This document shows, piece by piece, positions 48,897-61,145 of a stretch of 64,000 nucleotides of DNA. The position numbers and the translations under genes are program-made. How positions within the stretch are numbered: position 1 is the first letter of the stretch; each line of letters begins with the position of its first letter. The notes beneath the pieces were generated by a model. That model was not told the DNA's origin and searched no databases. It saw only the letters and a list, made by a program, of their open reading frames with translations. This DNA is from Stercorarius parasiticus. Lineage: Eukaryota > Chordata > Aves > Charadriiformes > Stercorariidae. The stretch covers positions 653,240 through 717,239 of the forward strand of contig VWZL01000106.1 of the NCBI GenBank assembly GCA_013396915.1, in the 5' to 3' direction.

Positions 48897-51800
48897 GAAG
48901 CCGCCTTGGATGTTTATACAAGACTTCCTGTTGATCTGAGCGGCACTGGTGCCCAAATCTGATAGACAGCTTTGAAATTCATTCCCAGGCATTTTGGCCT
49001 AAATAAAACACCAGAAGTCTCTTAACCTTATCGCTTCTTAGTATACTGCTTATATGTTGCTTCTTCTACTGACAAAACACCAATACATTATACCAGTTTT
49101 TGTGCATGTTTTGTAAATTTTTCTTTGCTTGATTAGTGCAGATTCTTCTGTACAAAATAACTCCATTAAATGCCTCTTGCCTGCAAGCAGTCAATCTGCC
49201 GGCTTTATCCACCTCTTGTAATCTACATGTTCTGTTAATTACTAGAATCACTGTGACAGTAGCACTCCCCTTTCTTACATTTCTGTCTAGCACTTAACAG
49301 AAGGGAGGCAGAAAGAGTTTAAGTTTTGGGATTTACAGTAGTCATTGCTTCATAAATAATGAATCATAATAATATACAAACACAGATTTTTATTATTTTT
49401 TAGTCCAAAAATCTCCTTTACTCTGGGGAAATGCAGAGCAGGGTCCCATAGGGAAACTTTCTACTGATCAGCAAGAGGAAAACTTACAGCAGACTACGTG
49501 GAGCGTACAAAATGCAGAAAGCAGCACAATCTGCTCAAGCCGGTTGACGAAGCAGAGTTAGGGAATTGGTATGTACAACCACAGCGCTAATCTCAGAGCT
49601 GGTCAGTCGAAGCTTCCTGGGGTGTGCTAGTGCTATCACCTCAAGCTATTGTAATTCCCAGCTACAACACACATACAGGTAAGTCAAGGAAGAAGACATT
49701 TGTGCTTCCTGCAAAACAGCTTCAGCTGGGGTGAGTTGGCACGGCTGATGAGATCAGGTGGATTTTCATCATGCAATACCCTAAGGATCCTATGGCCCAT
49801 GACCCAAACCTAACATTACTTTTTGCAAAGCGTAAAACATAAGAAAAATTGTCTTTATATCTACACAGAAATCAGGTATATGACTATATTCTCATTGTTC
49901 CGTATGCCAAAGGACTTGGATGCAGACTGCAGGGATTGTGATTTCGGGTGAGTTCGGTAGGGGTTTATCTTTTGTCCATCTTTCTTCTCTGTCTGAACAC
50001 CTCTTCTCCCATCATTATCATGACGGTATGTCTTTTTGCAGGCATCTGTGAAATTCCAGTGGGATAATTCTCTGGGATACACTGAAAATCAAAATGGCTC
50101 AGGTTTAGGCCTGGTTAAAAAGGTGGCATGCAAAAATCCTGAGGAAATCCTTATTTTTCATCCCTGTGAACATCTGAAGCTTCAAGGAAAGTGTTCACTA
50201 AAAAGGCAAATTTAAAAAATGCTGAGGTGTTCACACTTTGATGGAGTGTGTGCCTTCGGTGTGTGAGAGAGGGCCTTTCTCCTCCCACTACTCCTTTGCT
50301 GCTAAAGAATGTCACGCCTTGGCTTCTTCAAACACAGATTTTCCAAGTGTCTCAAGTACCAGCTGGAGTATTCTCCAAAAATCACTCGCTAGCACTCCAT
50401 GCTGGTAAGGACACAGTCCTTCTCCCATTGAGGCCAGTGGCAGAGCAGGATCATGAATTTCTTTAATTCCCGTGGACCTGGGGGTCTGCAGATTGCTCCA
50501 CAATGACCCTTGAGTATCGTTTGGTTCCAAATGAATCATCGGGGGAGACAAATTGTTGACTGCTTGATATAACCAAGGTAGAGAAAGGTAACCACAAGGC
50601 CTCTGCCACAGGTTAGAACATCTCTTTTGGCTGGTGCTATGGGTGAGCTTCAGAGATTTGAAAGCAGGGCTGGATTCACATCAGTGTGCGTCATCCAGAA
50701 ACGTGAGCTGCTCTCTGATCAACACTTCAAACTCCTCAAGTCTTGCTGTCTGGTTTGCAAGCTGGTTTAAATACAGTTGTGCTGCTTTATAACTGACAAA
50801 TATTATTAGTAACTTCTGTGGCGTGTCTCCAGCCTAATCCAGTTTCTCCTCTGGCATTTTAATGTCTTGGATCCACATAATCACACTGGGAGGATAACAT
50901 CTGATAGATCTTCATGTGTGATGCTCAGCCGCAATGTGTGCTCTATATAGCTGCCACTGGCAGTGTGACCACAGCAATTGTTCAGAGCCTGCCTGGCAGA
51001 CATTTGCCCAGGAAACATTGCTTGAGGCTAATATAAGCATTTTCCCAAATGGAACCTCAGTAAGTTCCGCATGAATTTTTCTTGTACACCAACTTTTGAA
51101 CCTTGGTCTGAGATCAAGGGAAAGACCAAACGAGACACAGCTGTGGTCACAAAGCATTTGTGTGTGGATTCCAGAATGCTGTGCCAACTTGCCAGAGAAA
51201 TCTACATCATTTGCATCTTTTATGAGATCATACTGACACTGATGTTCTTAGGCTACTTGATACCTGTCCTAAAACCCAGGCCACAGCCGTAAAGAGTGTC
51301 CCCAAGTCAAGGATGCACCCTGCTTGTGTTCCTGTGATGATGAACCCAGAGGGAAATCTTCCCATCTTGCTATTGTATCCATGTGAAAGTCATACATCAC
51401 ATGCAGCAGGTTATTTAAGCTGCTGCTGCTTTGTTCACTGCCTCTATGTCTGTGGAATCAAAAGCAAGTTTCCTATCTGTGAAGGTAGCAGGTAAAGGGC
51501 AGCTGAGTTGCTGGTGTCTCACTGCCAATAGCTGTAGGACACACAGCACCCATCGCTGGTCAACCAGCAGTGAAACTGGATTGTTCTGGGTGGTTTACGA
51601 GACAGCAGCAGCTGAATTTCGGCCAGGAGAAACTGGGCATCGCTTTCCCAGGAGCAGACATGGCTGCAATTGGAGGACAGCTGCTGCAGTCTGAGAGCAG
51701 ACTTTTGCCTTTGGCAGTGATCTCACAGCACCCCCCTTCCACTCCGCTGGGGTCTTGCCAGATGCAGACGCCTTGTGTGACTGTGGCTGATACAACAGCG

Positions 51801-52255
51801 TAGGCTTGTGGCTCTGCTGAAACAGAGTCACACTCCGTTATTCAACAAAACTGAAGTTTCTGTAAGATAACCTTTCCCACCAGTGGATACATCTCCGTCA
51901 CTTCTGCAGTGAAGGAGATTTGTTCTGTGCAAGATGTACCCACCCCATCTTCAGGTGCCACTACAACATGCGAGTGGAGATAACCGTCTGGCCTGTGGAC
52001 TGATATGGAGCCACTGCCAACAAATGACAGAGGTAGCTATTGTCTACAAGTCAGCCGAAAGGCATGATGAACACGAATGCTATCAAGCAGCCTTTTGAAG
52101 AAAACTTCTGTGCTTCACTTAGCTTTTGCCTTATAATCTTAGTGAAAACTTGACTTTGTCATTTGTCATTGTGCGTTTTTCTTCTAATGCTTTGGTCAAC
52201 CATAGCTATTTCATGGGGTTTTGGAGCTTCATGAGTTCCTCTGCAGAGGTTAACA

Positions 52256-52852
52256 TTAGGACACAGCATTGCATTCTTGGATGTCACAGCACGAAGTACA
52301 AGGGAACCTGAATGGGATAGGTCTTACATCTTCTGAGCCCCCAACGTGATCAGGAATTTGTATCAATGTTTGCTTCAAAAAGACCTGTCTATCTTTCAGG
52401 GCCTTGAAAGATACACGTTTTGTTGATGTCCCACTGGTGATCACTGTCCCACGTGATCCTTCTCCATTGGGCTGTAATTCAGCAGCTGTCTCCACCAGGG
52501 CAAGTCTACCTTTCTGAGGTACAAACATGTGGTAAGAAACCTGTGCAGGAAAGGCAGAAGGAGAGCTGATGCTCTGTGCAATTGATGCTCTTTCTTCAAG
52601 CTCCTGCCCAATGCTTTTATAGCAGGGTAAACATGGACCAGAAATTCCACCTCCTGGAAAGCAGCTCAGAGCAGGGAGGTCCAGGATGAGCCATGGCCTC
52701 TGTGAGTTTATAAAAGCTGTACTTGCTTCCACTGGTTCTGTGAGGAAAACGTGCATTAGGCACTGAGTGCAACAGTGAATAAGTGTGTAAGTAAGAGGCA
52801 ATATCTGATCCCACTGACCCTGCCTGTTTTCCAGGCGCTTTGCCATTTCCAC
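52256..52852 (-). other. Unclassified 198-codon ORF, function unknown
   Basis: This ORF runs from MEMAKRLENRQGQWDQILP to a stop after 'IQECNAVS'. I recognise no domain, signal peptide or membrane segment. Composition is not GC-biased, so its length is less easily explained than the ORFs in the CpG island. There is no obvious splice acceptor or promoter next to it, and no repeat family is evident, although the 'QGQWDQILPLTY' start faintly recalls the integrase-side region of retroelement polyproteins. A chance ORF, an old retroelement piece or a lineage-specific exon are all possible. Confidence 0.2.
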
Positions 52853-53107
52853 GACCCCTCTGATTCCCCCCAGACCTCAGTCATGGAGCCAACAGGAGTC
52901 AATGGCAAACCTGAGCCGCCTCCTTGGCCTGCAGCTTGCCGCAGGTGTTAGTGGAATTTGCAATAATGGGACCTCTGTGTGGGAGGTAAATGTGAATCAC
53001 ACTGGTTAAAGGGCAAAAGTTAATGCAAACTTCACCAAGGGAGGTAAGATAATTTACAACTGTATATTTCCATCTTTCCAGCCCTTGGCTGAAGTCAGAA
53101 TTTCCAA

Positions 53108-53345
53108 GAATCATAGAATAGTTTAGGTTGGAAGGAACCTTTAAAGGTCATCTAGTCCAACCCCCCTGCAATTAGCAGGGACATCTTGAACTAGATCAGG
53201 TTGTTCAGAGCCCCATCCAATCTGACCTTGAATGTTTCCAGGAATGAGGCATCTACCACCTCTCTGGGTAAGCCGTGCCAGTGTCTCACCACCCTGATCG
53301 TAAAAAATTTCTTCCTTATATCTAGTCTGAATCTACCCTCTTTTA
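53108..53345 (-). mobile_element. CR1 LINE 3' fragment
   Basis: Read on the minus strand, this runs from GGTAGATTCAGACTAGATAT through GGTGGTGAGACACTGGCA and GGTGGTAGATGCCTCATTCC to the 3' end with AACCTAAACTATTCTATGAT. The order of blocks matches the other CR1 ends in the window. It is moderately diverged. Confidence 0.92.
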
Positions 53346-53979
53346 AGGTAGATTTCTTCAGAGCTTTGTATTTCCTCAGTAAGGAAGTGTAAAAACCACC
53401 TCAGTGCTAACACAGACCTGATGTGTGCAGGTGGGCTTTGCAGGAGACCCAGGTCCAGCTGAGATGCTGCTGCATCCTGACAACGGACAGCAGGAATTAA
53501 ATCTGGCCCCTGGGCAGACTGTAGGATGCTGGTATCAGTCTGCTCCAGGCTGAGAGGTGGTTTCCACTCAGACACTGAGAGCTGTAGCTCCCAGGGGACC
53601 CTATATTTGGGCCCAGCAAGAGTACAGGGACACAGAGGAGCAGCGGCTACAGCCTTGTAACTGCAGCCACAGCAATTCAGCATGGATATGGACTTGTCCT
53701 CACTGCTGAACAAAGTCAAGCTGAATCCTGAGGCTGAGAGTCCAATTGGTCCCTGGAGTCAGGACAATCCCATCTGAGGATGTGAGGCTGTGTCAAAGTG
53801 GTGGCTCCCTCTTCCTCGCCCTTCCCACAGATCCCGGTGTGTCTATCCCAGGAGGTCTGCCGAGCAGGGGCAAGCGGAAACGTGCAGCCAAGTGCTAAAT
53901 CTTTTATGCTATTGCCTGATTGATTTTAAACTGTGTTTACTTGGCAACACGCCTCCCGGGACGTGTTACGTAAGATTAG

Positions 53980-54220
53980 AGATGGTTTTTTCCTAACGCG
54001 GCGCCGTGGCTTTGTAAACCCACTGCCTGCCGGGAACAGCATAAGAGCCTGTATTTAAAACTGGAGCTGCAGCAGCACTTGCCCCACATACTGCCAGCTC
54101 TGCCTCTCCATCCCCACGGCCCGTGGCGCGACGGCGGTGTGGCACGCACTGTCCGCAGCAATAAATCACCGCCCTGTGCAGTAGCCACGTCTCAACTGTT
54201 CGGCTGACGTCCTTCCCCTC
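53980..54220. promoter_or_regulatory. Small CpG-rich cluster upstream of SYNDIG1
   Basis: About 240 bases with a local excess of CpG (AACGCGGCGCCGTGG, GGCGCGACGGCGG, GCTGACGTCC) in otherwise CpG-poor DNA. It may be an enhancer or the promoter of an unannotated non-coding transcript. No gene is recognisable on either side. Confidence 0.3.
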
Positions 54221-54691
54221 CAAGGCTGGGTCCAAGCATGGAGAAGGGACATCCACGTTATGTGTGGTTTTGTTAGTGGCCCCTTAATGTCTTCTCAGGT
54301 GTTTCCCCACCTCAGGGAGCTGGTGCTCACTTGCTCTAGTCCGCTAGTTCCACTACTGGGTGGGAAAAAGCGTTGCAGAACTCCGCTAGGGATGGAAGAG
54401 ACCCGCTGTTGCAGGAGTCTTCAAAATCACCTTCACATGGGCTAAGGAGTATTTCAAACCTGTGGAAAAAAGTCCCCATGGAGAACTAAAAACAAACATC
54501 CCTTGTCAATACCACACAACTGGCAGTAAATTTTGCTTAGTTATCTACAATGGTTAGACATCTTTTTTTAATTAAACAGGGATGGAGAGAAACAAAACTA
54601 TGTAACCATGATGAGATTGGTGGTTGCCTTGCCAGATTTTCAGGAGTAAGCTTTGAGGAGGCTCAGAAAGGAGAAAGGATGGCATAGCAAA

Positions 54692-54820
54692 CATAGAATC
54701 ATAGAATCATAGAATTGTTAGAGTTGGAAGGGACCTTGAAGATCATCTAGTTGCAACCCCCCTGCCATGGGCAGGGACATGTCCCACTAGATCAGGTTGC
54801 TCAGAGCCCTGTCCAGCCAT
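54692..54820 (-). mobile_element. CR1 LINE 3'-end fragment, short
   Basis: Only the last 130 bases of a CR1 3' UTR are present. On the minus strand they end in a threefold ATTCTATG repeat. The blocks AGTGGGACATGTCCCTGCCC and AGATGATCTTCAAGGTCCC are clear. The multiple terminal repeats suggest a relatively recent insertion. Confidence 0.92.
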
Positions 54821-57800
54821 GACTGAGTTGCAAACAGCAGCTGTGTTGCGTGAGGTGGGAAGAGCTCACTTCTTCCAGAAAATAATGTGGTTTTTAGGGT
54901 ACTTCTTTACAGTCCATTCAAAATGTGAAGGACCAACCAACCATTACACCCAACAGCGTGTGCCAGCCTCTCAGCTGTGATGGATGGCAGAGTCCACCAG
55001 TCAGGCCGCAGGGAACAGACGTTTGCTCTTCTCAGCATCCTGCCAGGAGAAGTGTCCTGGCCAGACAGAGGCGTTGGCAGGCTCCAGCCCTTTGCACAGC
55101 TGCAAGGAGGAAACACCTGCCACTTCCCCAGCCCCTGCAGCCTACAGCACTGTCTGAGCGATTCTTTCAGGTTTCTGCCTCCGGGAAATCCCGTTTGTGG
55201 TAGGTAGAAACCTGGAGCTACTGAAGGCAGAGGAAGTGTTGCTGTTGACCTGCCCATCTACCTTTTGCCATTATTAGTCTGCCTGTATGCTGAGGGTCGA
55301 TTCAAACAACAAAAGTTTCCTACTGGTGATGTGAGATTGCCTTTCATTTGTGTCATGTCTCAGGGCTGGAGTTTGAAGTTCCCTGACATACTTTCCGTTT
55401 GTAATTGGCTGTTATCTCTAAGGGGAGCTTAACTGGGAAGTTGCAATCTGATGACACTATCTACAGGGAGAAGAGGAAGGGCCAACTCCTTTTCTCTTGG
55501 TGAGAGAGGTTTGGCTGTTTGGGAGATGCTGTGGAGCATAAGGAGACTTCTTAAACTTCTCTCATTAGCTCATTTCAGTAATTGAGACTGGTGCTGGCTG
55601 CATGCTTAAGCAGATGATCAATCTCAGCTCTGCACACCATCAAATCTCTTACAAAAGAGGAGAAGATGGGCTAAGTTGGAATAGTAAATCTGCCTAGAAA
55701 CAAAACTGGGAGCTTCCACTTCTTTCATATACTGAGACATGGCTTGTGAGTGCAATGGGAAGACTTGATGACTACATGTGATCTAGGTATGTTGGTGTGA
55801 ACTCCCCAACCCTCTCATGAATACTGCAGCTAGCCAAAGAGTGCTTCTGGGTCCCTTTCCAGCCTTGCTCTATTAGGATTTGAGGCAGATGATGAGTCTC
55901 TTCTGCCTTACTGTCTCCAGGAGAGCAAGGGGAACTCCCTCCTGCACGATCCCATTACCATTAGGGTGTTATCAGGAAGTCTGACCAAGCAGTGGAAGGA
56001 GTAACAAGAGCAGAAAAGACAATTGTTTAAAAATCATACCTGCCCATGTGGGTCCCTTCAGGGTCTAAAAAGGAGCAAGATCAAGGTTGGAACTTTTATT
56101 TCGTCTTTCTTTCATCCCCACTCTGTGTTCTTTAAGCAATGAAGAGTTTCTTTCTCCAGTGCACCATTAAAGGTTAGCTTCATGGGACTGCAGTTATAAA
56201 TCTGATGAAGAAGCAACACTCCGAATAAGGAGAACTGGGAGGGAGTCCTACCCATGTCAGCCAGTATTTTCTGAGTTGTCTCAGTATGGGAAGCAGGGCT
56301 GGGCAAAATGTATCTGTTGAAACTTTTTACAAGGCAGAAAAGTCATTTTTTGACAAGATGAAAACTCCCCCCCCTCCCCATATTTGTGTTACTTTTTTTT
56401 TTCCCATCATATGCTATATTCAGCAATCCATATTTTCAGTGAAGTTCTTTCCAAATCAGTTCCTTGTAACATCTGCTTTTTGTGGCGTTCATTCTTTCAG
56501 CTCTCTTGGTCTCCAGCTTGTGACTGAGGGTCAAGGGACAGCAGAGCCTTCAGCACTTCTTCAGGAGGTGATCACCCCCATGCAAAAAAATGTTGCTTAG
56601 AAGTAACAGGGACCCCAGCATAAGAAGAGTTAATGTTTAAAACAACTGGGTTGTACTGACAGAAAGATTTGGTGATGCCTTCTGCTCCCCAGGGATCACG
56701 TTAGAGATCTGGCTGAGACATGTCCATCTCTGTGTTGTAGTCCACTGAGGAGAAGCCAGGATGTCTTTTCAGGCCCTGCAGGCATGGGGTCAGCAACTTC
56801 TGTGCAGCCCAAAACCTGCTGTGGATTATCCTGCAGGCACCAAGGTAGGTTTGGCTTGGCTCCCCTCAGTAACAGCCTAGGAAGGCTCTTGCAGCTGTGC
56901 TCTGACTCCTGGTCCTTCTAGCCTTTGGAGAGACTTGGAGGAGGAGGAAGGAAAACCATTAGCTTATACCTTAGAACTGTTCCCTTCACATTCAGCTTTT
57001 TAGACCGACTATCGGTTATTTTAGTATTAAGGATTAACAGTATTTTCAGACAAAAGAAAGCATCTGGGACACAAAACATCTGCAAAGGATGCCTTTTGCA
57101 TGCTTTCCATAAAGACAGTGGAGTTCATACTTAGCCGCAGGACCTGGCTGGCATCGCCTGCAGCAGCGACTGCCCCAGGTAGATGCCTGGAGCAAGAGCT
57201 ACATGACTGACAGGAGGCACCAGGAGAGCTGGAGAGGGTGCTGTGACTGCCAGCGCTGGCTGGCCACGGCACCTGCCTGGCACACCGACCTGAGCCAAGC
57301 CACCGGCCAAAGTGGCAGCCCACCGGCATGGTGGCTAGTGAGACATGGAGGTGGTAGGTGAGGTTGATGTGAGTGTTTGACCTGAGTAGTGGCTGCCCAC
57401 TGAAGGCTTTGGCCAAGCAGTGAGCCCATGAGAGCAAAGCTGGTGCCCTGCGGTAAGCAGTGTCCTCTGAAATAGTCCTTGCATGTTTCTGTAGATTAAC
57501 TATTTCCATTGAGTATGAAGAGGTCATTTACTTTTCTTTTCTTTTTTTTTTTTCATATTTTAGACAAAAGATCTGAAAGGAAAAGTAGCCTGTGAGCAAC
57601 ACTCCTGGTACTCAGCCAGTCCACCCTGTACATCAGCAGGCCACCGACACACACAAGTGACTGGGGTGAATGCTCGACATGACTAATGGAAGGAGAAAAC
57701 ACATGTGCCCAACTGGAACAAAACCCTGCGGTCCTTGATGGAGGCAACTCGCTCATGCGGTGGCTGTGGCATCTGATTGATTCCCCTGCCTGACCTGAGT

Positions 57801-58179
57801 CACGGGGAGACAACCAAGGGTTATCCTGGCTGAGTGACGTGGCCCACTCTGGAGGGATGCGACTGGGGTGACCTGGCTGAGAGGCTGCTTGCATGAATAA
57901 ACCAACCCTATAAGCCCTGCTGAGCTGGTCACTGACATCATCTGAGAGACAATAAGATAACCCAGAACCATTTTTTATATCCAAAGAAAGAACCCGGCAA
58001 AAATCAATGGCCAGTGTGGGGTATTTCTGAATATATTGAAAACATAATTTTATTACTCTATTTTTATTATTTATTTATGATATCACCAGAACCACCTGGA
58101 ATCCACCCACAAGTTCTAAAAGTACCAAAAATGCTGAACACTCTAGTGTACTCTGACTGCATGAACCAGCCTCATCCCA

Positions 58180-58800
58180 GAGGAATGGAAGGGTCAAAAT
58201 ATGTTTCCTATAGTGCAGAGTAGAAGCAGTAAACACAGGAACAAGTGGGATATGTCAGAGGAAGGTCAACAAAACATCTTGTTCTCAAATTTATTAATGT
58301 TCTTGGGAGGACTCTGGATAACAGGGAGTCTTAGCCGGTCTATGTTTCTTAAAAATGTATTAGGCAAGGTCCCTCTACAAAGATCCCTCATAAAGCCTGT
58401 CAAGGAAAAACTGGGTCAAGCATGCTACAGATTCACAACCAGCTCAAGGTAGGGAGTAAGGGTCTGTTTTCACAGTGCAAGGAGATTACTGAAGATGTCT
58501 CCCCTTCTTCTTATTGCCCTGTGCTACCTGCCGTATTCATAAGGGACATGAGGAAGAACATGAGTAGGGGAATTGCCAAGACTGCAGATGATACAGAATT
58601 ACCTAGGAAGGCGATTGCCATTAAGTGAAGAGTGGCAGAAAGGTTTGTTGAGTGACCAGTTTGCAAAATGGCAAAGGAAATTCGATGTCAACTGGAAAGA
58701 AATTATAACATGGGAAAGTAATCATAATATATGCTTACTGGCACTAATGTTGCACTGGCTATTAACACTCACAATGCAGTTTTGGAGTTGCTCTGAATAG
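58180..58800 (+). mobile_element. Degraded CR1-type reverse transcriptase relic
   Basis: Conceptual translation gives an RGIAKTADDTELPRKA block at about 58560-58620, resembling the RT active-site motif (F/Y-ADDTKL) of CR1-type elements. After a stop it is followed by a 'FAKWQRKFDVNWKE' segment at the spacing expected for the 'W..KW.MKFN..KC' block. The upstream part (58320-58450) may be the remains of the 'LRWI..WL' region but is too eroded to be sure. Several stops break the frame. No 3' UTR is recognisable. Confidence 0.5.
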
Positions 58801-59320
58801 TATGGTTATCTGAAAATACAGGAGAGATACATGGATACATCTGCATTGCTTTCTCCATGACCTGGATTAGTATACTTCAGTCTGCTTCAGCCCCAAGTAT
58901 GGGTGGTGGGCTGTGTACCAGGGTCTGGGAGCAGAGTGGTGAGCTCAAACTTGCACACTCTGCTCCAGCTGGGAAGAGAGGTGTATAAGTTATTACTCAG
59001 GTGTTTGGCTTTTTTTTTTTCCACCCAAGATGAAGAACCAACTCAGTCTATTGTGGGAGAAGATATTGAGAATAGCGGATCAGACTGCACATCTCTGCTT
59101 TGCTCCCTTGCTTCTCTATGCCTCTCCACTTTCAGTAGGGATTTTATCAGCTGTCCCACTCCTGTGCTATTCACTGGCAAAGGTCCACTCTTCTGCACCA
59201 ATGTGCAGAGAATATAAGCTGTCTCATCCTTGCAGTGCTGAGACTTGGCCTCTTCAGCCTGAGCTGTCAGCCGATATGTTTTAGTTCTACAAGTTCTTGT
59301 CTTGATCTTTGATATGTTAT

Positions 59321-59817
59321 TGTCCTGGTTTCAGGGGAGAAAGAGTTCACTTTCTTTCTAGTGATTGCTGTGAAAGGAATGTCAACAATGTGTACTGTTT
59401 TAGTTGTTGCTAGGTGATGTTTATGCTTTTCAAGGATTCTTTTCAGCTTCTCACAGAAGCTGAGAAAGAATATAGACAGAACAGAACAAGGGAATGGCCA
59501 ATGGTATATTCTGTACCATAGTCATCATGCTCAGTATGTAAATGGAGATTGACTTCGGGGGGAGTCCATGATCACTGCTCTCCAGAGTGCCAATTCACCA
59601 GGTGGTGAGAGTGACTTGTGTCATTTTTATTATTATTGTTGTTATTATTATTATTTTTCTTTTCCTTTTCTGCTATTGTTCTATTAAACTGTCTTTATCT
59701 CAACCCAGAAGTTGTTTTCCTTTTCTCTTTTCCCTCCTTTTCTCACTCTTCTCCCTGCCCAAGGTGGGTGAGCGAGTGGTTGCGCGGTCCTAGTTGCCAG
59801 CTGGGGTTAAGCCATGA
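59321..59817 (+). mobile_element. Solo LTR of an avian endogenous retrovirus (ERVL-like type)
   Basis: This is a 497-base element starting TGTCCTGGTTTCAGG and ending CTGGGGTTAAGCCATGA, the terminal sequences typical of a large LTR family of neoavian birds. Internal marks in order: TTAGTTGTTGCTAGGTGATG, CATGCTCAGTATGTAAATGG (degenerate TATA-type promoter region near 59535), a TTA/TTG-rich run (59627-59656), the polyadenylation signal ATTAAA at 59683, and CTCAACCCAGAAGTTG. Flanking bases GTTAT (59316-59320) and TTTAT (59818-59822) form an imperfect 5-base target-site duplication. No gag, pol or env sequence adjoins it, so it is a recombined solo LTR. The family name should be checked against a repeat library. 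Confidence 0.88.
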
Positions 59818-61009
59818 TTTATGAAGGGAAGCCTTCCCAAAAAGGGAGGTATCCAGCCTGAGAAACACATTTTGTCCATAAGACTGCAAGCTGAATGACG
59901 CTTGGTTTCAAGAAGTTGAGCCAAGAAGGAGATAAAATTTGAGCATTAGAACGAAGGACCAAAAATTAATTAAGAAATTGCTTTGCTTCCTCCTGCTGTT
60001 CTAATGTCTTCTGCTGACTTCTAATTCCCTTCTCATCAGCATCCAGAGCCTCAGAGGAAACACAATGGCTAAGACACAGCTAACTTACACCAAGACAAGA
60101 ATGACCTGAAAGTGCTAGTACTTTCCTCAACATCAGATGTCCTCCCTGTCCCTTAGTCTTGTATTTTGAAAGGCCTGTCGTCTTACAATAAAGCCAAATT
60201 CCAATTTACACAATGTTTTAACTCCCCAGGAGTTAAAAATCCCAGACACTGCAGTCTTGCCTTAATGGACATTTTTGCACCTGCTAAAATTGTTCAGATT
60301 TGCCCATCGTTTCTTACAAACCCATGTGCCCCATGGAACAGGTTCTTCAAAAGGCCCGGAAAAGCCCAGGGTCAGGCAGCATCCTGCCTGTTATCAAAAC
60401 CTTTCTTTTATGTGGGACCCTCATATACACCTCATGAACAGTGACAAATGAAGCATCCCATCTTACGGTTTGGCTTTTATTTTCATTTAATTTACTTGTG
60501 ATCCTACAGCTTCTCTTTCATTTCTGGTCTTTATTTCTTGCAGAGCATCCTGAGTACATTGGTTTTGTTAGTATGGCCTGCCCACGTAGCTCACACTCTG
60601 CCAATCATCTTTGCCCTAAAGAATCTCACGTTCACAGACTGTTTCTTGTGGTATTAATAAAAAACCCCCTCCATCCTTCCTTTGAGAAGTTATTTGTGGT
60701 TTTCCACCTTCTTCTTAAGAATTAAAGAAAAAAAGAAAAGCAAATAAAAGAAACAACAGATTTTCCTTATGACGTTCTCTTTTTCTGACGGTTCTTCACT
60801 GTGTACCTTATTTGTTGTCTTTCTGATGCATCCCTCCAGCAGGATTATGCTGCTTCACCAAAGTTCTGTCCTGTTGGTTCTCTGCTGTTTGTAAGGTTAT
60901 CATTAAATGTTCCTGTCATATCTGAACCTTGCTGTTTTTTTCTCTTCATCTTTCCCAGCAATATGTAACCTGCTCTCGCTTGAGTACATGGTCATTAGCA
61001 TACATAGCA

Positions 61010-61145
61010 CGGCAGCTGCTGTTGTTATTCTCATTATTACCATAATGGCTGGGTCCAGAAGAGAGAAGCAGCTTTAGGCACTGTACAAACACCGACAATC
61101 CCTGACACAAAGAAAAAGCTCTAGCGTTGTTCAAAATAATTCTGA
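61010..61145 (+). repeat. Old amniote dispersed repeat
   Basis: The segment TTATTACCATAATGGCTGGG, then TTTAGGCACTGTACAAACAC and GACAATCCCTGACACAAAGA matches a motif series I recall as a common old repeat in turtles and other amniotes ('TAGGCACTGTACAAACACA...GACAGTCCCTGCCCCAAAGAGCTTAC'). The class is not known to me. Confidence 0.5.

Noticed and set aside
57027..57527. 166-codon minus-strand ORF
   Set aside because: No recognisable domain, Ser/Cys/Pro-rich, no splice or promoter context; chance ORF most likely.
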